DNA from: Candidula unifasciata
Lineage: Eukaryota; Mollusca; Gastropoda; Stylommatophora; Geomitridae
DNA: 64,000 nucleotides
Assembly: GCA_905116865.2 (NCBI GenBank)
Contig: CAJHNH020008450.1
Location: forward strand, 415,501-479,500
Direction of reading: 5' to 3'
The first letter of the stretch is position 1. Each line of letters begins with the position of its first letter. Shown one piece after another: positions 21,038 to 64,000 of this stretch. The position numbers and the translations under genes were made by a program. Under the pieces are notes generated by a model. The model had not been told where the DNA came from, did not search any database, and saw only the letters and a program-made list of their open reading frames with translations.

Positions 21038-22762
21038 CAGGGTTGCCATACTGGCATTTTTTATGCCAGATTCCACAAATCTGGCATATTTGAAATTGAA
21101 CTGGCATAAGATAATGAACTGGCATATTCTGGCATATTTGGGTTTTTCCTGGCATTTCTTATCAAGATGTGCTCACATTTTCTTCATAGTTCCTCTGTTA
21201 GAAACACGCAAACTTACTAAAAGCATATTTACTGGATTTCTTGCTTTAATTTCCTTGCAAGTGGCTACAGGAAAAAAATTTATTTAATTTGATTGATAAG
21301 GAAATCAAAAGGTGTGGTCAGAGTCTTACAAATTGCAATGGGTTTGCGTCAGATGGCGGTTCAAACATGGTTAGGTGCAAGAATTCTGTATGGTCCAGAA
21401 TTAAAGATGTCTCCTTTTTGCGTACAGCTCAGATGTATCTGCCATTCACTAGCACTCTGCATTTGTAGTGGAATTGCCAAGCTGCCATCAAATATTGTTT
21501 TTTTACTGTCAGAAATACCTCAGTGGTTTCGTCATAGTGATTTAAGATAAGAAGCCTATAAAGAACTGTTTAGAGAGATGAACACATCTACGGGGTTTGA
21601 ATCAGAACGAACTGCTCCTCTTCCATTTGAGAAACTGTCATCTACTAGGTGGCTTGTGTGTGAAAAGATTATGTTCAATATGTTGGTGAACTGGGAAGAA
21701 TTGAAAGTTTATTTCACATGTGCTTAATTAGCACAGACAACGTTTGACATAAAATATAAAGTAAGATTTTTAAAGGAAATGCTGTTAGACCATAATAATT
21801 ATTTGTACTTTGTGTTTGCGACACCAATTGTACAAGAATTTGAAAGACTGAACAGTCTTTTTCAACAAACAAAAGCTGATCCTCATGAACTACACCAAGA
21901 ATTGTCCATACACCAGAAAAGTCCTAAGAACAGACTGTATGACGTCAATGGGCAAAAACAAAATATTCATCACGTTGACTTTGATATTAAATTCCTAACG
22001 GAATGTAATGCGTTCCTACAGAAGAATAAATAAACCGACTGAAGCTCAGAAAGAAATAAACAATGTTAAAGAAAGGTGCATGTCTGTGCTAGAGGAAGCT
22101 CTCAATCAAATAACGTGTAGACTTCCCACCGAGAATATATTTCAAAATCTGTCAAAATTGAGCCCTTTGGCAGTTTTAAATCAAGTATCAAGGACACAGT
22201 TTTCAGAGCTACCATTTTTACACCTGGCAGAAAACAACATGAATATTATAGAAGAACAGTACAGAAAACTGATTGCTGTAAACTGGAAAGAAGAAGCTAC
22301 ATTTAAGGAGGATTAACTACCTACAAACAGGGAAGATTTTTGGATAGGCGTACTTCGACACCAGGCATTTAAAGAGTTGGCCACTTTCGCCCTTACTTGC
22401 TTAATAATGCCCGTTAGCAATGCTGTAGTTGAGAGAATATTCTCTCATGTTATTTCAACTAAATCAAAAGAAACAAAATACAACTGGATTTTCTTGATGC
22501 AGTTGTTAGAATTAGAGCAGACCTATTGATATCAAAGAAATGTGGCAAAGACTTCATCCCATCTGAGAAAATGCTTAAAGATTTTACATCCGAAAAGGTT
22601 TATGCTGCATCTACCACTGGTTCCAGTGAGGATAACAGTGAAGAATTCAATTTAGAGCTTTTGATGCGAAGTGCGTACAATGTTACATTTTATTTGGCAA
22701 TTTTCTGGCATATTTTAGGTGATGGTTTGGCATAAAATGAAGTTTTTTATCTGGCAACCCTG
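21038..22762 (+). mobile_element. hAT DNA transposon, 1725 bp, with 8-bp TSD
   Basis: Terminal inverted repeats CAGGGTTGCCA (left) and TGGCAACCCTG (right). Perfect 8-bp target duplication TTCCTCAC at 21030-21037 and 22763-22770. Subterminal TGGCATA motifs repeat near both ends (CTGGCATATTTG, TTCTGGCATATTTT). Contains a decayed transposase. Confidence 0.9.
21293..22735 (+). pseudogene. Decayed hAT transposase
   Basis: Consecutive frame segments read CHSLALCICSGIAKLPSN, LSSTRWLVCEKIMFN-like residues (about 21630), MLLDHNNYLYFVFATPIVQE, VLEEALNQITCRLPTENIF and FALTCLIMPVSNAVVERIFS. The last is the hAT C-terminal dimerisation motif (PVSNAxVERxFS). Stops and frameshifts separate the pieces, so it should not make full-length protein. 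It resembles the SCAND3/ZBED-type hAT group by these motifs. Confidence 0.75.
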
Positions 22763-23135
22763 TTCCTCACGTGTCACACTGGGTCCTTATGGAAGGAATT
22801 TGTGGCTGTTAACAAAATTACAAATTATGCTTGTCTTTGAAGCGAGTTTTTTTAATGGGTTGGGTCACCCATGACCCAGTGGGTTTTTCAGGGTTAAAAT
22901 AATCTGCAGTTGTTCAGTACTTCTGTTTTTAAGTTGCCTTATAGTTAATGATGTCATGATGACTTTATCAGTGCACGGAGAGACACACACAGAGAGAGAA
23001 CCATGACGCCCTTTGTAATGTAGTTTTTATTAATTATCTTGAGCTTCTTCTTCTTCTAAGCGTTCACCGGTTGTGGACTCCAGGCGAGAAGTTCTGGTTG
23101 TTTGTCCATCCCTGGACTAGAGTCTGATCACTTGT

Positions 23136-23812
23136 TTAAAAATGTTCAAACTTTAAACTTGTTCAAACTTCAAATTTGACAAATTTCAAACATGTTCAAA
23201 CTTTAAACTTGTTCAAACTTCAAATTTGACAAACTTCAAACATGTTCAAACTTTAAACTTGTTCAAACTTCAAATTTGACAAACTTTAAACATGTTCAAA
23301 TTTTAAACTTGTTCAAACTTCAAATTTGACAAACTTTAAACATGTTCAAACTTTAAACATGTTCAAACTTCAAATTTGACAAATTTCAAACATGTTCAAA
23401 CTTTAAACTTGTTCAAACTTCAAATTTGACAAACTTCAAACATGTTCAAACTTTAAACTTGTTCAAACTTCAAATTTGACAAATTTCAAACATGTTCAAA
23501 CTTTAAACTTGTTCAAACTTCAAATTTGACAAACTTCAAACATGTTCAAACTTTAAACTTGTTCAAACTTCAAATTTGACAAATTTCAAACATGTTCAAA
23601 CTTTAAACTTGTTCAAACTTCAAATTTGACAAACTTCAAACATGTTCAAACTTTAAACTTGTTCAAACTTCAAATTTGACAAACTTTAAACATGTTCAAA
23701 CTTTAAACTTGTTCAAACTTCAAATTTGACAAACTTTAAACATGTTCAAACTTTAAACATGTTCAAACTTTAAACATGTTCAAACTTTAAACATGTTCAA
23801 ACTTCAAGTGTT
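23136..23812. repeat. Minisatellite of GTTCAAACTTTAAAC units, higher order ~51 bp
   Basis: GTTCAAACTTTAAACTTGTT and CAAACTTCAAATTTGACAAA alternate; the 51-bp compound unit repeats about 12 times. Confidence 0.92.
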
Positions 23813-23949
23813 CTCCTGTTTTTTTTTTTTTTTTAATTGCAAAGTCCTTGATTACTTCTTCAAAACTAATTTTATGTAACATATATGCTTCTATACTTAA
23901 CAGAGATCTTGCCTTGTTGCATTTTTGTTTGACTGTTTTCCCCCCTTTT

Positions 23950-24200
23950 AAACTTTAGTTAGTTGCGTATCCTTTACAGGACGTTGCAGAACCAACGTTA
24001 GCACTTTTTTTGGCTGTTGTGGTTTTTCTAGGCAAATTTACATCCAGTAGTTTGCCATTGCTCTCTGGACGGTCGGCTTCTCGATACCACCGTCGAAACT
24101 AACGTAAGGCGCAAGGCCCACAGCAGGAATTGAACCCGGCACCCCGGCATTACAAAGCGCATTCGCAACGCCCAAGCCACAGATGCCGACTCTTAAACTA
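23950..24200 (-). mobile_element. SINE (family B), copy 3
   Basis: The reverse strand reads CCGGGTTCAATTCCTGC (B box), CAAACTACTGGATGTAAATT and GGTTCTGCAACGTCCTGTAA. Confidence 0.72.
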
Positions 24201-24279
24201 TACCTTAACTGCAAAAAATACACGCTGAATTCCAAGGCTATTGACAATTTCTATGATGCCCCCTCCCTTTGTGATGCCC

Positions 24280-24520
24280 TAAGCATGTCCTTAGTGTGCT
24301 TAATGGTTAATCCGATCCTGGCTAGACCTATATTTGATAGAACAATTGGCACTCAGTTGCCTTGACTTCCCAGGACTTTAACTGGTACCCATTTAAGACT
24401 GGGTCGACCTGGGAGCCAAGGTCATAAAAAAATAGACTGGCTCTATTCAGATTTGAAGCTGCAACCTTCGGATCTGCAGACTAGCGTCTAGCCACTATTC
24501 TACGTTGGTTTTCTTAAAAC
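24280..24520 (-). mobile_element. SINE (family A), diverged copy
   Basis: Reversed family-A body: CTTCCCAGGACTTTAACTGG, TACCCATTTAAGACTGGGTC, and head remnant GATCTGCAGACTAGCGTCTAGC. Confidence 0.68.
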
Positions 24521-24782
24521 TTGAAGGATCATTGCATTCCGTTCCCTTTCCTAAGCATAGCTAGCCACATGCTAAGAGTGTCACACAAAGCACCAACACC
24601 ACAGCTTCGGTGATGATTCCAAGGGTCTCAAACTGCACGTATAAAGTGAATGACTCAGCTGTGAAATGCGCCCATGACCTTCAGAGAATGTGGTCAACTG
24701 CTTGCCCACATTGTCCCTGAGACCCCCGTTGATTTCACTTTAAATATCGTGAGATAATATAAAGTGTTGGTTAAACCTTGAA

Positions 24783-25090
24783 ATGAAATATCTATTGACT
24801 TTTCTAGACTGTTCCATCCTTTGGATATTTTCTCCAGGTTATGCCGGTGTGCTGGGAAATGAGCAGGCAGATAGACTGGCTGGCTCTGCACTACTTGATG
24901 GTGAACTGATGTGTGACAAGTTAGATATTGTCAGGGCTCTTTGGGAGCGAGTGAAAAGTTCAAAGGTGCAGATAGATCATTACAGTTTAAAGAGAATGGC
25001 GGAACTGGAACTCTTTGCTTGCAGCTGTAGATGGGGACTGCACACTTATGGGAGTGTCCCGCATGCTGTGATGTCAATTCTTAATTCAAA
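24783..25090 (+). pseudogene. Retrotransposon RNase H fragment
   Basis: ILWIFSPGYAGVLGNEQADRLAGS matches VPGHAGVDGNERADRLAGSA of the fuller element at 33394; the H..G..GNE.AD core is altered (H to Y). Then MAELELF and an LLxxGxxxLMGVSRML-like end in another frame. Confidence 0.7.
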
Positions 25091-25729
25091 TTTCAACATA
25101 GTGTTCCTTGGTTTGGTGCTAATGCTCTCCTCTGTTACGTTACTGTATTTATTTAATAGTATCATTTTATTTATTTCTGATGCTTGCACCTGGTGTAAAA
25201 CAGCCAATAAACCCAGGAAATCAGTTGTGCAGTTTGTGTCTTCTTTGTTTAATCTTACAACAGGAAAACACTGCTTTATGTTGCATGTTTACATTGCTGC
25301 TTATCTTTATTGCATACACTAGAATACAATGGTAACTGGGAATTTGAACGCTTCAAAATTTGAACAACTCGGAATCCAAATGAAATTTTAAAGTTTTACC
25401 TTTGCACTTGAATGCCACTGTGGAAATGGAACAAATGTGTTAACTCACATTTTTGAACATTTTGGAAATTAAAAAAAAAAAACTGGTAGTCAACATTAGA
25501 GCACTTTGGAATGCTGGCTGTCAATAAAAATTAGTGATCCCTCAACCCTCTACAAGTGGTGAGAGACTAAGACCTGAAACACAAGATAGGATCCCCGATG
25601 TTATCATGGAAGATAACTTACCTTCTAAACAATAATCTTAAAACGCCCCTAATCCCTTTCCAACTTATAGTGCCATGTCACCATTTTTATCTAGGTACAG
25701 TCTTCGCATTGGAACCCACAGGGGTATAA

Positions 25730-25885
25730 GAATAAAGGAAGACCAAAAAACATGGAGAAGGGAGCTGGAGAATGACATTAGAAAGATGGAGAGAGCTGCA
25801 TGCGATAGCAAAGGATAGAACGCCTTGGCGTAGTTTGGTTAAGGGCCTATGCTCCATTGGGGGCTAGAAAGGCAGAAGAAGAGAC
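25730..25885 (+). mobile_element. Non-LTR 3'-end fragment (family F)
   Basis: Reads KGRPKNTWRRELENDIRK then GCATGCGATAGCAAAGGATA and CTATGCTCCATTGGGGG, with tail GCAGAAGAAGAG. Confidence 0.68.
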
Positions 25886-26380
25886 AGTAAATACACTGCA
25901 TTTACACTTTTATAATTTACTTATGTTTTTATAAATATAATCTTCATTTTTTTTACTATATTTAATATTTAGTGTACTGTTTCGAGGACCATACATTGGA
26001 AACTGTCAGGGAGCAGATTAATTTAGTTTTCATTGTTTTTTAAAGGGAAAAATTGCCTTGGAACTTGAACCTTTTCAAATTTGATCCGTCTCAAAACAGA
26101 TTATGTTGAATTCTAAGGTTACACTGTATTGACCATTTCTCTCTTTCTGAATTCAACATCAACCATGCTAAACATTCAGTCCTATTTGGGTCAAAAACAG
26201 GGTGGTGTGTATAAGCTTCCCGCCAGTTCCCTGTCTCTTATCTTGTAAGGTAGCTCAGCTGGGCCACCAGATCTCTAGCTTCTGTTGGGAGTAGCTAGGG
26301 CAGTTCTGCAGTACATGCTCAGGAGTCTGTCTGCTCCACATTTACAGGTAGCAGATTCTTTTTATGCAGAAATTTAGATT
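25886..26380. other. Intergenic A/T-rich sequence
   Basis: Nothing recognised apart from short RNase H-like similarity near 26300-26350. Confidence 0.35.
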
Positions 26381-26384
26381 TTTG

Positions 26385-27180
26385 ACATTGTTCCGTGACT
26401 CTACATTGAATATTACATGGTATTCTACACTGTTCTATGACTAAGTATCACAAGATATTCAACACTGTTCTATGTTTTTGCAATAAATACAACAAGATAT
26501 TCTACCATGTACTCTGACTGAACATGGTTAGATATCATATACTGTTCTAGGATTTAAAACCACAAGATATTATACATTGTTCTATGACTAAATATCACAA
26601 GATTTTCTACAATGTTTCAAGACTGAATACTTCAAGATATTCTCCATGGTTCTATGATTAAATATATAATTATTTGATAGTAGTCTGTGACTGAATACTT
26701 GAAAATATTCTATACTATTCTTTGACTGAATACCATAGCATATTCTACACTGTTCTATTACTTTACAAGGTATTCTACAATGTTTCAAGACTAAAAAGTT
26801 CAAGATATTCTACAATGTTCCATGAGATATCCTACAGTGTTCTATGACTTTACAATGTATTCTACAGAATATTCTACAGTGTTCCAAGGCTGAATACTTT
26901 AAAATATTCTACACTGTTCTATGACTGAATCCACAAATATTATATATCGGCCTATGACTGAATACCACAAGATATTCCATACTGTTATTTGACTGAATAC
27001 CATAATATACTTTACACAGTTCTATGACATTACAACGATTACCATTGATACTCTAAACTGTTCTATCATTTCACAATCAATTTGTTCTATGACTAAACAA
27101 AGACTACCATGACATATTCTACATTCTTCTATGACTTAATGAAAACCATAAGATATTCTACACAGTTCCATGATCTTACA
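26385..27180. repeat. Degenerate ~30-bp minisatellite
   Basis: Units like GATATTCTACACTGTTCTAT + GACTGAATACCACAA with many substitutions and indels over about 800 bp, suggesting an old array. Confidence 0.85.
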
Positions 27181-27189
27181 ATGAATCAT

Positions 27190-27450
27190 CATTATCAAGT
27201 GTCTTACCAACAGGTGTGGACGATTTTGCCTCTCCACAGTCTGCGATCTGCAATGATGTGTATCAGTTCAAGTTTTGACACCCCTCCATGCCATGACAAA
27301 GGACTGTCAAGAATCTTCTTGCACTGTCTTCCTCTGTCTCTTTACCCATAGATTTTTCCGGTGGTCACAACATGTCAAGTTTCCATCTTCTCATAACATG
27401 ACCAAAAATGATGACTGTCTCTTCCTGGTGTTTGTGATAAGTTGTCTTCA
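27190..27450 (-). pseudogene. Non-LTR retrotransposon C-terminus fragment (family E)
   Basis: Plus-strand blocks ATCATCATTATCAAGTGTCTTACC, GATTTTGCCTCTCCACAGTCTGC and GACACCCCTCCATGCCATG are the reverse of the family E end (cf. 59300-59560). Confidence 0.6.
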
Positions 27451-27529
27451 AGCCCTTGCCTCTTTCAAAATATCTGGGTTGCTTTCAGTGAATATTGTGA
27501 GATATTCTTCACTTTCTTTAGCTTTACAA

Positions 27530-27870
27530 TGAATGTCATGAGCAGGCAGATAGACTCTCCGGTTCTGCACCACTTGGTGGTGAATTGATGTATGACAAGC
27601 TAGAAATTGTGAGGGCCATTTTAGAGTAAGTGAACAGAGCGGAAGCACAAATAGGTCATCACATTCTGAGCAGAATGGCGCTGCAGGGAGTTACCAGGGG
27701 ATCTGGCCGATGCTCAACACTCAAGAAAAAGGTGATATAGATATACTGACAGCTGTTGGTGCCATCGGAACTAGAACTCTTCCTTTGCTGCTGGAGATGG
27801 GAACAGAGTGCTTATGGGATTGCCCCAAACGCTGTGATGTTGATTCTTAATTCAACATTTATATCATAAG
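27530..27870 (+). pseudogene. Retrotransposon RNase H fragment
   Basis: Contains GAGCAGGCAGATAGACTCTC (EQADRLS), CTAGAAATTGTGAGGGCCAT, and the terminal GGAACAGAGTGCTTATGGGA block typical of this family. Several frame breaks. Confidence 0.6.
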
Positions 27871-28000
27871 ATACAAAAACCTTATTTGTCCTTTGACACC
27901 TACAGCTGTAAAACAGAAAGGGAAGAAGAAAACAAAAATGAGATATTCTACATTGTTGCTGGCATGTGTCCTGGAACTTGATGGAAGAACATGAAATAGT

Positions 28001-63003
<35,003 letters not shown>

Positions 63004-63109
63004 CTGTTGAGCTTAGAAAGCCAAAAAATGAAGTCACAATACCAAATGTTAATACCTTTACATGTACAGGAACTGCAGGCGACATCAGGCCAAGACCGGC
63101 TACGTTAAC

Positions 63110-63300
63110 GCAGCAATTCTTAAACTGGTTGCTGCAAGCGTGTATCAGGGGTGCCGCGGCAATAATCAAGAATTTTTCCAAAGCTGGTTGACATAGAGTT
63201 TTGCATTTTTGTCTTTTTCTATCAAGTATTCAAATCGTTTTAAGGGTAGGTGTGGCACTCAAGTTTTGTTCTGCCCGACGAAACAAGTTTGAGAAACGCT
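63110..63300. mobile_element. hAT-like MITE, 191 bp, perfect 8-bp TSD
   Basis: Flanked by ACGTTAAC at 63102-63109 and 63301-63308. Termini GCAGCAATTCTTAAACTGG and AAGTTTGAGAAACGCT are imperfect inverted repeats; interior GGGTGCCGCGGCAATAATCA and GGTGTGGCACTCAAG. Confidence 0.72.
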
Positions 63301-63308
63301 ACGTTAAC

Positions 63309-64000
63309 TTATCGTTAGCCCGGTTTGGTGACGTCAGCAGCATGGCCCGTCTTGATCAGACTTTGTAGCCATTGTGGATGCTCCAATCACAGGCTACAGA
63401 ACCTGGAGGCTCAAGCAGCACCTTAAAGCTTTACCCACCTTTTTTAAGGAATGGCTTTTTCTGGCTAGTGTTTATTTCCTGTGGATATACACATGTCAGA
63501 AATTCAACTGGCCAGTCAGGAATGTGATTTCTCTTGTAGATACGTCGTCAGTTAGATGAATTTGTGTATTCCTGTTTATTTCTGTGATATCGTATATTTA
63601 TGTAATGTGCTGATGAAGGTTTTCTAGCCGCAACGCTCACGTGCCGTTTGTGTTTGTGATAATGTGAAGCTGACTGGTTCAGTTTTTAATTTCAAGGCAA
63701 AACCTCTGGCCAAGAGACACACTGGTGGAAGCCAAACTTTACAGGCCGCTGACTAAATTAAAAAAAACAGTAAAGTTCATACACGAAACAACATTGCAGT
63801 TATCGATAAATTATTTCAAGCGAACGAAAGAAAAAGATTTGGTCTGTTATCATTTCATGATCTTTTTGTTGTTGTTGTTGTTGCTGTTGCTGTTGTCCTT
63901 TCTTTGCCTTGATGAGTACTGGGTATATAGTGCTAGACATCTATTTTAAAAGAGTATAATCCAGTCATCTCCTTGTGAGATGCAATTTGTGGTTATTTAA
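63309..64000. other. Intronic/upstream sequence, unassigned
   Basis: The open stretch at 63374-63559 on + and the TGCTGATGAAGGTTTTCTAG block look repeat-like; a GTT run lies at 63868-63895. No channel exon was recognised. Confidence 0.35.

Noticed and set aside
63374..63559. Upstream channel exon (WLFLASVYFLWIYTCQ-like hydrophobic frame)
   Set aside because: It is on the plus strand while the channel gene is on minus, and surrounding sequence looks repeat-derived.

Overview
The window looks like intron-rich, repeat-choked animal DNA. It has GT-AG introns of several kb, two genes split into short phase-matched exons, tRNA-derived SINEs, hAT and TTAA-target DNA elements, and dozens of non-LTR retrotransposon pieces. 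A lophotrochozoan, most likely mollusc, source is my inference from the repeat style and the channel family; nothing here proves it. No bacterial, phage or CRISPR content was seen.

Two host genes can be supported, both on the minus strand. (1) Positions 1-9619 hold the 5' part of a gene for a secreted or surface CUB-domain protein: a signal-peptide exon (9482-9539 coding), a 36-bp microexon (6732-6767) and three exons (5518-5749, 2184-2356, 121-311). Their phases fit one reading frame of 230 residues that continues off the left edge. (2) Positions 28001-63003 hold the 3' part of a cyclic-nucleotide-gated channel subunit, closest to the CNGB type. Twelve exons join in frame to 861 residues: a transmembrane segment, S4, S5, pore, S6, C-linker, cyclic-nucleotide-binding domain, then a roughly 500-residue acidic/serine-rich tail ending in a PDZ-ligand-like ETAV. 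Its 5' exons lie beyond 64000.

The 9.6-28 kb interval separates the two genes. It holds no convincing host coding gene, only one doubtful exon candidate near 18 kb and a GC-rich possible promoter near 14.5-15.1 kb. It is filled by SINEs, RT fragments, a TTAA-flanked MITE (18386-18660), a hAT-Charlie-like MITE (20289-20448), a 1.7-kb hAT element with a decayed transposase (21038-22762) and tandem arrays.

The introns carry two larger RT remnants or ORFs (33394-35360 with RNase H; 50194-51507) and an RTE-like remnant (37060-38735). They also carry a hAT element nested in a 14-bp satellite with a clean 8-bp target duplication (59217-60232), and about twenty tandem arrays.

The most unusual theme is where the arrays start. 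Several minisatellites have visibly grown out of identifiable sequence: the 5' splice site of a channel exon (36496-36793), the middle of a SINE (48785-49612), RNase H segments of retrotransposons (809-1015, 30342-30820, 35525-35790), and the GAA or GAT 3' tails of non-LTR elements. I did not find a new gene system. The splice-donor array and the tail/interior seeding pattern are the observations most worth following up.
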